A stretch of DNA of 64,000 nt from Collybia mongolica (lineage: Eukaryota > Basidiomycota > Agaricomycetes > Agaricales > Clitocybaceae), in NCBI GenBank assembly GCA_013420905.1, contig JAAXNY010000001.1:5704001-5768000 (forward strand), given 5' to 3'. The notes under the pieces were generated by a model. That model was not told the origin of the DNA, made no database searches, and saw nothing but the letters and a program-made list of their open reading frames with translations. Each line of letters begins with the position of its first letter. Within the stretch, counting starts at the first letter, position 1. Both the position numbers and the translations under genes were made by a program. Shown here one piece after another: positions 43,247 to 55,050 of the stretch.

Positions 43247-44300
43247 TCATAGCACGACGCAGCCAGAGAAACAGCCCGGGTACTGCTCCGTAAATTCGAA
43301 TGCGGCAGGAACGCTTTTCTGGTACTTTGTTTCCTAAAAGCCAAAAAAAAACAAAAGTATTTTATTAACCGGCGGCGGAGGGGAGGGAGGCACAGCACGT
43401 ACCATATTTTGTCTCCGGACCTCCCGCACGCACTCCGCGAATGCCTCGTCGACATGGATCCGGTGCTTCGCGGACGTCTCGACGAGACTGCACCCAAATA
43501 GGCTCGCCAGCTCGTGGCCCTCTTTGCATCCCAAAAAAATAACATCACTTTTCAGCACTTTACCAACCAGACGGGTAACAAGGAAAAAAAAGAGTGGGAA
43601 ACAACAGCACAGACACGCACCACTCCTGCTAACCTGCCGCTCGTACTCCAGATCGCACTTGTTCGCGACGAGCACGATGGGGACCGCGTACTGGTCCTTG
43701 ACACGCATGATCTCGCGGTGGAACATGCGGAGCTCCTCGAAAGACCTGCGCGAGGTGACGGAGTACACGAGGAGGAAGCCTTCGCCCGAGGTGATGTACG
43801 ACTCGCGCATCGACCTAACGGGGGGGCACCAGTCAGTCCGTGCCGCTCGATAGCTGTGCTGCGGGCAAGAAGGGCGCGCGACGTACTGGTATTCCTCCTC
43901 CCCCGCGGTATCGAGCACGTCGAGCATCACGACCTCGTCATCGACCATATAGGGCTTGCGATACGTGTCTGCGCAACCACCTCGCGTTAGTCCCGGTTCG
44001 CTTCCGCGTAGCATGCGGCTCACCTTCAATCGTGGGGTCCCACTCGTCGACGAACTTGCGCTGAATGAACTGGATCGTCAGTGCGGACTTGCCGACGGCT
44101 GGGAGGTGCGGTGAGTATGGGTGCGGGTGCGGGTGCGGGTGCGGGTGGTGGTGGGTGGGAGTTACTCACCGCCTGATCCGAGGACGACGACCTGGTACGC
44201 TCTCACGAGACGGGCCTTGAACTTGGACGATATCCAAATCAGCATCGGCGCGTTCCCCACTGCGCAGGCGTGTCAACGGTGGGCGTACCTTGTCTGACAT
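43247..44300 (-). CDS. Ras-family small GTPase (paralog 1), seven exons, 204 aa
   Basis: Exons are 44300-44289, 44215-44170, 44098-44024, 43968-43887, 43814-43621, 43521-43403 and 43333-43247. Motifs in order: P-loop GSGAVGKSA, effector region WDPTIEDTYRK, switch [20 protein letters not shown], and the C-terminal prenylation box CVVL with an upstream Cys ([10 protein letters not shown]). It should cycle between GTP and GDP at the membrane as a signalling switch. Switch II carries Glu where Gln61 is usual, and Ala replaces Gly13. The second exon's acceptor (AAG) is the least certain joint. Exons 1-6 have exactly the same lengths as in the Ras gene at 60694-61729. Confidence 0.85.
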
Positions 44301-46623
44301 GATTTGTGTTCAGGAGCGGCAAGGATCGAGGGCGGGAGGGGGTGGGTGGTAAGACGAGAGAGAGAGAAGAGAAGGGGGGGGAGGGGTGGGGGGGGACTGC
44401 TGTTCAACAGCTACACCATGATCCCCTGCTGAAGCTTAAATGCAGATAAAAGTATCAATAGGGCAGGCGATGTACGTGTTCCGCTACTCGGTTGAGCCCC
44501 ATCACGAACGCCATATATACATGACATGATGTGGCGAGATTGGTATTGGGGTTGTCGCGCGCGATAACACCCATCGGCCATGGGTTGCCCTGATGAGTCC
44601 GGTGCTGTGCAAAGGGGATCAAGCAATACACCTTCCTCACACCTTTTTCAGCATCTGGCTAAAAACAGACCAGAACGTTCTGACAAATCATGGTCCTATT
44701 AATATTGACGCGGGGCGATGTTTCCGAGTTTGAGTAGACAACTTGGCATGTTTTTTACATGTTATGACACCGACCCCAGGCCCGGCCCAGCCCGCCTTGT
44801 CAAGCAGGCTCAGACATCGTATCCGTTCACCGCCTCCCAATCTCAGAGATACCTCTAGCGGGGCATGGGCGGCACACAGCACGCGCCATCGATCTTCCCC
44901 GCCCCTAGCTGCATCTCATCATCCAGAACCAGAACTAGAACCCACCAGCGCTGCGCACGGAACTCGTGGTGGGGAGGGGGCGTCGAGGAGCTGATGAGGC
45001 CTGACAAAACCATGATGGGCGGGCGGTGAGTATCACGAATCACAGATTTAGATGGTGAAAAGGCACCTGGATCGTGATTTTGGGCAAGCGGATGTATGCA
45101 CTGCTGATGTGAACTTAATTGAACGAAATGAGGGCCGGCGTAGGGTTCATCGAAACGTGGGATAAGTTGAAGATAAGCAGAAGGCTGTTATCGCAAGCCG
45201 TTTGGGGTGAATCAGCATTTGTGTTTGCAGTCAGAATTGTCGTCCCAACACTCGAAGAGCAAGGGAACAGAGTAAACTTTTCCCGAGTAGCATGATGTTA
45301 AATGGATCCCCCATGGTCCCGCAGATCCCGGTATGTGTATATCTACTTCGGGCGTCAACAGTCTCTAGCGACTTCTGACCCGCCCCTTTCATTTCATTCC
45401 CCTCCCCATCCGATCACGAGCATAAGCGCGTTCAGTTCTCGGATGATATATATGGTTTAGAGAGGAACGAAAGAGAGGAGGAACGGGGGAGGCCGAAAGG
45501 AATGATCACGGGGCCCGCCATGTGTAACCAACGTGGGCGGGTGCTAGTTCAAATCAATCTCCTAAAGCATGCTTGGTGACGTCCACTGGCGTGGATTGAT
45601 CCTGGCGGGTGAATTGGGTACTTTCCCGGCGGCTCACAGCGCCCATTTCGCGCTGCAAGCTTATAGTTGCGGTTCCCCTTTAGTGTTCAAAGGTGGTTGA
45701 ATATAGAGTTGTAATGTATGCTGTACAGCAAATGACGCCATCTCCATTTGCAGAACGCATGTAAACGGATGTCACATATGGAGGAACCTGGAAGGCCATG
45801 ATAAAGAATTGGTAAAGTCGGAGAGTCAATAGTACAGACGTACCACATTTCGAACTATGGACATGCTGAGAAGAACCTCTCAAGGAATCATCGACTAAGC
45901 ACAGTTTTGGGGCCACGAAAGGCTCCTTGACGATGCTCATTCCCGGATCTTCATACCAGTTCGTATGAATAGATGATCATGGAGAGCTGTGTATGTATAA
46001 GCATTCCTGAGTCGTATGAGGGCACCGCAATGACAATATGAGAGAACATACACTGGGATAATGACAGTTTTAACGGTCTTAGAGGTGGCTCAGGTGGGGC
46101 CCGGTACTCAAAGTCTCCAGGAAAAAAAGTCGTTGGGCGACCCGAGACCAAAGCTTATAATATCCTTCCACCCTATGCTCGGGTACGCAAATGCACCAGG
46201 TTTGGCAACCAAAACGGGTCGGACAACTCACAGGAGAAAACGCCAAACTCTACTCAAACTCTTGACTTCGATCGAGACGCACTCAAAATCCCCCCTGCCT
46301 CATATTCCAATACCCCAGCACCGCGCAGTTTCTAGAGCAACTTGATACCATCATACGAACTGACCGATTATCGGCACAAAGGGAAGGCGTTCCATTACTG
46401 CATCTCGGGTGCAAGATGTGAATATGAGCAGCAGGAGTCACTAGTCAATGGTCATAGCAGTGTGAGGAGGTCCAGGGCTATGTACGTAGTTCACACGACA
46501 CAATTAGCAACTGCCCATCGGAGCTCCAACATTTGTACATGTGTGTAGCACTATTCTAGGTATGTAATCTAATGTAGACAAAGTAGAATTTTGAGATGCG
46601 GCCATTTTATAACTGCTTGTTTT
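44301..46623. other. Intergenic region, 2.3 kb
   Basis: The first 100 bp are purine-rich on the plus strand (pyrimidine-rich towards the Ras gene, as in many fungal promoters). Short open frames at 44743-44994, 45680-45940 (with a possible intron at 45788-45842) and 46061-46345 have no family features. I do not call a gene. Confidence 0.4.
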
Positions 46624-47872
46624 CTATGTCTCAGCTCGAGGGTTAATATCGACGATAAGTTGGCAGTTTGTATCCATTTTTTGAGTACGTGCTTCAAGGC
46701 CACTGGCAGAGCGACTTATTATATTCGACGATACCGATACTGTGACCGCAGGCGCGAAATCTATCGCAGTCGAGGCTACATCCCCTCTTCCTGTTACCAT
46801 AGTAGTCTCCTGGCCACGTTGGTTGACCCGAATCAAAATAAGATTGAACGCGATTCCAACGATTTGAATGTCCTGTACAAAAGGCAGTTAGTCGGGTTGG
46901 GACAAAAACAGTGAAAGACTGCTGATTTTCGTACCACTGCACTTGTAATATATATGGAGTTGCTGCCCGTTATATGAGTTAGAAAGGTGGCGATGGAGGT
47001 GATGGTATAAAGGAGTCCTGATTCAATTATAGCCTTCATAGCAGTCTGCAGGCGGCTGAGGTGCGGGGTTGCATATAATGGCGTCAACGTATTTTTTCCT
47101 CTGCTTTCGCTTTCGACATGCCAGATGCGTAGCACAATCACGGCTAGTCACGTTAAATTCGGAATCATGTTTAAGCGCAAAAAAGACATACACGTTGCGT
47201 AGATGTTGACAGAGATTGTCGAGACCCAAAAACCAACGGCCAGCTGAGAAGAAAACCGGCTCCCATTGAGTCGAGAGGTTTTGTCTCCTTGCTTGTCTCC
47301 CTGCAATTTCCCCTCTGAAATCATGGCTATGATTGAGCTGACCACCATCCCGAGAAAAAATAATATCGGCAATAGTACGGCTCGTAGTGATTTGCTGCAC
47401 ACGACCCAGCAACGATATATCTGAAATAACATTTTAAGCACTCCAGACGGCCTTCACTTAGATCAGTGATTACCAGTACACCGTCTGCAATGACCATCTG
47501 GAGCTGGAAGCTCGAGAGCTATAAATGTTGAGGAAGATCTCGGAACTCGGAGATGGACGCAAGTACCTCCAATATATTGAGCCAATCCTGGCCGAGCTGC
47601 TCAATCCCACCAGGGCCAATACAACCACGACTGAGGAACGCTAGGATGCGGAGAAGGCCCAGAGCAAGGTTCAAGGTGGAGAGGATGAAGATTGAAAGGG
47701 CCACCGCTAGTGTGAACCGCTGACGCTGGAACCGGGATAACCATGGTACTTCTGGGTGGGACGCGACGATACTCTGAATGCTAACGGCGAATGTTATCAG
47801 ATAAATGCCATAGAATATACACTCAATGAATACGGCCACAATCTGAGCAACGTTGCTTGGAATTTGGGGCAT
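46624..47872 (-). CDS. Seven-transmembrane protein, tandem family member 1, 345 aa
   Basis: Exons are 47872-47567, 47518-47474, 47420-47192, 47143-46935 and 46872-46624. All introns are GT-AG and frame is kept. Hydrophobic helices can be placed at VAQIVAVFIECIFYGIYL, LAVALSIFILSTLNLALGLL, the exon 2/3 joint, AVLLPILFFLGMVVSSII, VGFWVSTISVNIYATSVIVL, ESGLLYTITSIATFLTH and QIVGIAFNLILIRV: seven in all. The C-terminal tail is polar. Agaricomycetes have large families of such unassigned 7-TM proteins; no ligand or function is known to me. A paralog follows at 48936-50172. Confidence 0.75.
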
Positions 47873-48935
47873 TGGAACTAGAGTCGTTGGCCTTAAGCTT
47901 GGCTCGCTGGCTTTAAGCTTGACTTGTCTGGGTTCTGCGAAGGGCCGATACCGATGGATCATATACACCACTGCATCCCAGGGGCATTCATCAATGGATT
48001 TCATCGTGATACTAAACATAGTTACTAGATCACTGCTACGCATAGCATCATGAGTCCATTAGTATGCGCTTAAGTATACAAATAGCTCACCAATGAAATC
48101 TTATTCGGCAGGCTTCAACAGTCGACTGACCACTTTCTGGTCGTAAACCAAATGGTTCCTTGCAACTCCATGACCACTGGGCCTCGCTCCAGTTCGGGCT
48201 GAATCGGGCATTGTGATGAGCTGGACCCAGTAATTAGACAGGCCCACAGAGACATCTCGTAAATGAACGAGATTGCGACGTGATGCATTCCTAATGGTCA
48301 ATCCACTCGCCCAGCCAATCATGATCATGGTGCATGATGACAGAATCAAAGCAAGTGAATTCAAATCCCGCGGAGTTGCAAAACGTCTCTAAAGACTAAT
48401 AGCGCAGTTATTTTCCATACCGATGAGCACTGCGTTGTAAGTCTTCATGACTTTATACCAAATCTATTCAATGTTTTGTGGTATTAGGCCCGTAGCATCG
48501 ACGGACCAGCGTTGATGGCAATGCTAGTGCGCACATGTGATACCGGGATCCTTCAAATAAGTTTGATATGCGAGGCGTTCGCGCAACGAGAATTTTTGAT
48601 ATATACAAGTGCTCGCCGTTTTTTTTTGGCCGACTGATTTCTGCCCTTATACCGAAAAAGTAGATTCCTATCATGCGTTTTTCCCACACCCGCTACTCAT
48701 GAAACAGATTGGAGGCAAAAATATACGAGGACGGAGGTGAGCATCCGAACTTCCACGAACTATGTTCTATTATAATCCATAGGCCCAAACATCCGTCATT
48801 GTATTACCCCTGCACAGCGGTCAATATTGAGCATTGTTCGCGCATATTGATCTTGGAACACAGGAATTCCAAAAAACAATCAGTTAAGGCTCGATACGTG
48901 TGGAATAATCTCAAAATTCTGAATTTGAATTACTA
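47873..48935. other. Intergenic region between the two 7-TM genes
   Basis: It should hold the promoter of member 1. An 87-codon minus-strand frame at 48364-48101 has no support. A T-run lies at 48619-48627. Confidence 0.4.
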
Positions 48936-50172
48936 CTAAAATTTAGTACCTACATCCGCAGCTCGAGTGACACTTCCAATAATACCCTTGGATTCGAGGC
49001 CGAATTGATCAGTAGCGCCAGACCGACTTGTTAAAACGTTGTTCGAGTCCATGACCCTAGGCGCGAAGTCTATTGCAGTGGAGGCCGCATTCCCTGACCC
49101 TGTTACGACAGTAGTGCCTTCTCTAAGGTTGTTGACGCGAATAAGAATGAGATTGAATGCGATTCCAACAGTTTGAATGAACTGCACAAAAAGATGGTCA
49201 GTTTGGGGAGAAAACGAAGACTGGAAATTTTCCGCACTATTGCAGTTAGGATGAATGTGGAGTTACTGCCTACGACGACAGTAATAAAGTTGACGATGGA
49301 GACGACAGTGTAGAGGAGTCCGGATTCAATAACGGCCTTCATGACAGTTTGCAAACGACTGGGATGAGGGGTTATATATAATGGCGCCAACGTGTTTTTT
49401 CCTCGGCTTTCGCTTTCGACACGCCAGATGCGTAGCACAATCAAGGCTAGTCAAGGTCAATTCAGAATCATGTGCCAGGCAAGAAAAAGTAGACATACAC
49501 GTTGCGTAGATGTTTATAGCAATTGTCGAAACCCAAAATCCAATTAATAACTGCAATAGTTGAGCTCCATTGATACGAGAGGTTTTGCCACTTTGCAACG
49601 TTCCCTCTTCAACCATGATGACTGCCGTGCAACCCACTACACTGAGGTAGAAGATGGTCGGCAACACCAGTATTCGCAGTGACTTGTCATATACTATCCA
49701 GCACCGGTATATCTGGAATTACGGTGAGAACCCAGGAAGGTTCGCTCTAAATTAAAAAAAAGTCACCAATACGGCATCCGCGACCATCGTCTGGAGATGG
49801 ACAGTGAGGGGCTATAAATAAAGTTGAGAAAACGTGAAAATTAGGCCATCAAATAGGTGGAAGCACCTTTGTTATATTAATCCAGTCTTCACCAATCTGT
49901 GCAACCGCTCCAGATCCGACGAAATCATGGTTGAGGAGTGCCACTATGCGGACAAGCCCCAGGGCAAGGTTCAAGGTCGAGATAATGAATATCAAAAAAA
50001 TGATGATTAATGTGGACTTTTGATGCTTGAATCGAGAAACCCAGAATAACTCTGGACGGGATAAGGCGATGTTTTGGATGCAGGCAGCGAACGTGACGAG
50101 GTAGATGCCATAGAATATGCACTCGACGAACACGGCTATAACCTGGGCAAGGTCGGTCGGGATTTGCGCCAT
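48936..50172 (-). CDS. Seven-transmembrane protein, tandem family member 2, 339 aa
   Basis: Exons are 50172-49867, 49811-49767, 49712-49499, 49446-49238 and 49181-48936. Exons 1, 2 and 4 have the same lengths as in member 1; exon 3 is 15 nt shorter and exon 5 is 3 nt shorter. The N-terminus MAQIPTDLAQVIAVFVECIF parallels MPQIPSNVAQIVAVFIECIF. The shared WHVESESRGKNTL/WRVESESRGKNTL loop is the most conserved part. Intact, so both members are probably functional. Confidence 0.75.
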
Positions 50173-51239
50173 TGGAAGCAGAGATCTTGGTACTCGACTT
50201 GCTGAGAACCTGGGCCCCGGGGAAGTTGCGAAGGTTTTATACCGAAGAATTCTACCACGTTCCAAGCATTCACCAACAAACCTCACGTTTGTGTGCCATA
50301 AGGAAACTCCACGGCAATGCTGATTTGCACATAATGTGGGACTCACCTTGACACAATCGCGACGGTCTGTCGGTCGTTATCAGGTACCACATTACCGTTG
50401 AGTCCTGATATATTTGCGAAGAAATGACCCTTTCAGGCTATAAGAAGAAAGTCGTGGAGTAATTCGTGCTTTACATGTGAGTACGCTCCAACAAAAATGA
50501 CAGCTTGGATTTTCACTTCCTTAATTTGTGTAATCAGTCTTGAATCTGTCTGCAAAAGTGAATGGAGTAAAGTTCCGGCGGAATCGCATGGGAAAAGCGG
50601 CGAAGTTGTCGTTAAGGGGCGTGACCTTGGGTTTGCTAATAATGGTTTGCTTGGTCTCCTACAAGCCTTGGGAGTCGATGTTAAATTAATCATTAGGTGG
50701 TGTGTTCCTCGGCTAGATCAGCTGGTTAAAAATAACATATGATGTGATCCTCGGGCGAAGTTCATTGTAGCAGGCAATACCGGCATCCATTATTTATCAA
50801 TGCTTTCTCATGCCCATCAAGTCATGTTGTATAAATAAAGAGTGGTCATTAGCATGTCTCATGGAATCCATTCAAAACACCCACTCATGACAATTTGTCG
50901 ATTGTTGTAAGTACCACTTGACCGTTGTTTAGTACGTCTGCGAGGAAATGGCCCCTTCAGGCCATGAGAAGGGGATTGTGACATAATTACATATGAGTAC
51001 AGCTCCACACAACACGACAGATAGGATTTTCACTTCCGTAGATTAATCAACCTCGATCCTCTCTGCAAAATTATGTGGTAGAATTCGGGCTTGTTGCATG
51101 GGAAAGCAGCGAAAGGAATGCAGCTTTGAGTCAAACACATCTCGCGGATCACTATCAACAACCTTGAATTTGATGTTAAATTGTTCAGCAGGCGGTGTTC
51201 CTCTGTCAGAGTGACTCACTAAAATAACATTTGATGTGA
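50173..51239. repeat. Spacer containing two copies of a repeated block of about 330 bp
   Basis: 50420-50760 and 50935-51245 share CCTTTCAGGC...ATGAGAAG, GATTTTCACTTCC, GCATGGGAAA and the end block AATAACAT.TGATGTGATCCTCG. A third, weaker copy lies at 52255-52410. The tandem duplication of the 7-TM locus therefore includes flanking DNA. An 81-codon plus-strand frame at 50497-50742 is not conserved in the second copy. Confidence 0.55.
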
Positions 51240-52110
51240 TCCTCGGCGCGTTTCATGTTGCAGTTGAGGTTGTTTTTATTACCTTCCCCAGGTGGTTGAA
51301 TGCGGATCCAATGATTTGGAATGCCTATAAAAAAAATGGTCGGTTTAGGGTGTAAATTAACGGCCAGTCGTTTTTTTTTACCACTGCAGTTGTAAGGAAT
51401 GTTGAGTTGCTGCCCCTAGCAGGGCTGATAAAGGTGCCGATTAGGATGATAGTGTAGAGGAGCCCAGATTCAATAACAGCCTGCAGGCGGCTGAGGTGTG
51501 GGGTTATGTATAATGGCGCTAACGTGTTTTAAAAAATCGTCGAGACCCAAAAACAGATATTTTACCTACCATATCCGGTTTCAGTCGACAGGAGAAGTTT
51601 TTCCGCCCTGCCACGTTCCCTTTGCAACGATAGCGAGTTTTGGACAAGACGCTATGCCGAGACGATCGACATCACTACGACTCGTGGGATGTTGCCATAT
51701 ACTATCCAGCAATGGTATATCTGTAGTCAGGGTGAGAGTCCAGGAAAAACAATAATTACCAATATGCGATCGGCAGTCATCATCCCGACCTGGACACTGA
51801 GGGGCTGAAGATGGTGAGAAATATGTGAAAATTGGATAATTATATGGATGTAGGTACCTCAAGTATATTAAGCCAGTCTTGGCCAGTTGCCCCACTGCTC
51901 CAGATCCAACAAATTGAGCGCTAGGATGCAAACAAGTGCTGGAGCAAAATTCACAGCAGAGATGATGAAGATTGAAGGACAACGGATAGCGTGGACCATT
52001 GGTGCTCTAATTGAAACGTCTGTGATTGCTCTGGACAAGGTAATGCGATACCCCAAAGGCTAGCAGCAGGCGTGACAAAGTAAATGGTTTTATACCAAAA
52101 AACATACGTT
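51240..52110 (-). pseudogene. Seven-transmembrane family member 3, decayed
   Basis: Pieces align with members 1 and 2: the exon 4/5 region at 51265-51500, the exon 3 start near 51715, exon 2 near 51760-51805 and the end of exon 1 near 51865-51990. Frameshifts, lost segments and a missing start make it non-functional. Confidence 0.65.
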
Positions 52111-53377
52111 CGATTTGCATTCATGCCATGACTCTCGAGAAACCGTCGTCTATAACTGTTTTGACTTATGTAGAATATTTTAGAATCCGCAACATAAAGG
52201 ACTCAACTTGACAAAGTTGGCAATCTGTCAATCAAAAGCACCTCTGGATTCTTGGGCAGGATGTTTGTGAAGAAATAACCACTCTAGGCCACACGAAGGA
52301 AGACGTGAGGCGATTGGTGTCTCGAGGTTGATCAATTCAGATCAAAGCCCTATAAGGATAAAACTGCTTCTTAAATTCTCACTTCGTTAAGACAGCCTGT
52401 ATGCGGGTGCAAACCAGGTGAGAATTCCGGTGGTACCGTATGGACAACGAAGTAAATTAGTCTGGGATTCCTCCACATGATGGAACCCTCAGTCAGCCTC
52501 AAGTTCCAATATGCACGATGAGTGGCAATGGTACATGACGCGTGTGATGCATGGATGGAATAGGGTGTGGGAGCTTCAGATGACAGAATGATGGGAATAT
52601 AAAGGCGAGTGTTTTTGCCGACTGCATTGCGGGAAGGGCCCCTAAATGTACAGTCCATGTCGTTGGTGGGCGTCAGATGCAACGCACATATAACACTCCT
52701 ACTTGCTCTATGATCTTTTGCCTCCTGTACGATATTAGTGTTTGAAGGTGGGACATGATGAATCCGAAAATTCCACTGCCCGGCGTGGATTTGGATCTCA
52801 AGAAGTGGTTTGTTTAAACTCGGGCGCAAATCCCCTGAGCAGGAGGGTTGAACGACCAGTGGAAGCTAGCAGGACGAGCGTCAATGTTCCTTTGTTCGCA
52901 GATGAGGCACGGTCCAAGGACCTTCGAACCTCCGAGAAGGAGGGTACGATGAGAGGTTCCCATTCAGGTAATCGTCGCAACTTGTCACGAGCAGCGTCCC
53001 CGTCATAAAATTGGTATGGAAAGCTCGACGAAAGCCGCTGAATGCTTTGACTATTACAGGCAATACCGTCATTTATCGGCCTGTTAATAGGAGAGAATCA
53101 GACTTTTCACTTAAATGACCCAGGAGCGGAACGATGGTGTCTCCATACTTTGTAACATTTCATTTCTGCAACCACTTCCTATTTGGCCAACGCTGTAGTC
53201 GTTCACGGTTCTATTGGCGGTGTGTGTGTGTGTGTGTGATGATAAGCAATGTCGAAAGTAACGAAACAATTTTAAAAAGTTGGGTTAACGTGAGTGGTTG
53301 GACGAGGAGGGGTTGTGATCGAATTTTTTTTTTTTTTTCCCTCAACAATTTTATATACCGCCATACGCTAGTACTAC
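52111..53377. other. Intergenic region, 1.3 kb
   Basis: It holds the third block of the 7-TM flanking repeat (52255-52410), a (GT)n tract at 53219-53237 and a T-run at 53325-53338. Open frames at 52371-52829 (minus) and 52742-53008 (plus) overlap and lack family features. Confidence 0.4.
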
Positions 53378-53616
53378 TAGTGGGGGTGGGCAATTCCCGG
53401 TAAGTGTGACGCACGTCACAGACGCGAGATAATCACGCTGTGATGCCAAACCTTGATACATTGCGTTTGTGAGCGGCACCACTTCCAGATGATAGAAATT
53501 TCAGTGTAAATATAGCTTATAGTACTCTCTTAACATCCTGATGTGATATATTTTTCCTGGAGGAGTGTAAAAGTATGAGAACCAACCACTTGCCTGCCAA
53601 ATGGTGCCATTCATAT

Positions 53617-53926
53617 AGGGCAAAACTCATATCTCAATCTCCTCCTTCAATTCTCATCCAATTGTTTTGGTCCAAGGGTCAAAGTAGCACTATTGTTTGA
53701 GCTCTACAAGCTCATTAGAAGGGATTTTAAATTTTTTATCCCCTTCCTTTAAGAAAGCCTATTTTTAGTGGTAAAATAGGACATCCTGGGTGAAGGAGGA
53801 AGAATATTTAACATATCTTTTAATGGGTTTGTAGAGCTCAAAAAGTAGTGCCATTTTGCCCCTTGGACCAAAGCAATTGGATGAGAATTGAAGGAGGAGA
53901 TTAGGATACAAGTTTTACCTCTGGTT
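53617..53926. repeat. Foldback (MITE-like) repeat with arms of about 105 bp
   Basis: 53620-53722 and 53820-53926 are imperfect inverted repeats (shared CCTCCTTCAATTCTCATCCA, then TTTTGGTCCAAGGG and GAGCTCTACAA) around a 95-bp centre. No coding capacity. Confidence 0.75.
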
Positions 53927-54143
53927 TCGCTGGGTCACATGGTGTCACAGAGTGTGATCACAGCCTTAGGATGCCCCACCAATGCCTCATGGTACAAACT
54001 CATCCACTCTTAAACCCCCACCTTCTACTCTGCTTGCCCTACCTTCCTGGTGAGCCTATCCTCAGGTAAGTATGAGTTATATAGGCTATAGCATCTAGTG
54101 AAAGTGACATCATCATTAGCTATAGTTACACATTGATTAGAAT

Positions 54144-54990
54144 ATGCCAAAAGCCAACTTGAAGAAGCAAGCTCAGGCAATGCTAGAGAGGGCTGCTCAT
54201 GCAAGATTAAAGGCTCATGAGTATCATGAGCATCACCTGGTAGTGGAAGCCCTCCAACAGGCTGAACAGTATAATGCAAAGCTAGAGAAGAGCTGGCTGG
54301 AGAATAGAGAAACTGAGGCATCTCACTACTGCTCTTGCAACAGCCAATAGGAAACTGGCTGAGACCTTTCAGAAGCTCCTTGGTGCTGAAAGTAAGGCTG
54401 ATAAGTGGTATAAAGCTCTATGTGCTGAGAGACAAACACAAAAGTGTAATGAGGTTAAGAAAGCCTCACTTCAGCAGCAGTTGAATACACAGTATAAATC
54501 AACTGCCCAGAGCACACAGGAAAAGGCAGTTCTCATATCAAATGCACTCTCTACTGTAGAGTCTCTTATGAAACTTGAGAAAGAAAATATCAAGCTGCAG
54601 TAGGAACTGTCTTCTTTATTGGATTTATTGGAATGTTCAGCATCTGAACAACAACAATATCAGGACAAAAACACTATGGTGCAACAAGGATTCAAGAAAT
54701 GTCATTCAAAACTTCAGAAACTCAGAAAACAAGTTGGATCAAACAAGAAATCTTTGAAGGAGAAATCAACTTTCAGCCTACTGCACAAAGGTGTATATAC
54801 TGAACAGGCTCAAAACTTGATCCAACTTCTTGTTAAAGCTGGCTGCTCAAAGAACAGTGTTGGTGAAGTCATTCATGCTGTTTAAGCTGCTGGGGCTACA
54901 AATATCAAAACTCTACCAAGCAACACACAAGCTGATAGTATGAGAAAAGCACTTGAGAAGGCTGTAGACAAGAAAGGAGGCTGAAGACAT
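54144..54990 (+). pseudogene. Coiled-coil protein gene, broken
   Basis: It starts MPKANLKKQAQAMLERAAHA, then shifts frame near 54315. A long Lys/Glu/Gln-rich coiled coil continues with a TAG at 54601. A C-terminal motif KGVYTEQAQNLIQLLVKAGC...VGEVIHAV is followed by TAA. This end motif recalls a coiled-coil family that is widespread in agaricomycetes. Function unknown. Confidence 0.55.
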
Positions 54991-55050
54991 GGCTATCAAT
55001 GAAACAGATCCAGTAGAAGGAGGGGAGAGTGCTTGTAAAGATTTATTTTT

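Noticed and set aside
43514..43990. 158-codon plus-strand frame
   Set aside because: Antisense of the Ras exons; the minus-strand gene has all GTPase motifs.
50497..50742. 81-codon plus-strand frame
   Set aside because: The homologous block at 50935-51245 does not keep the frame, so it is unlikely to be coding.
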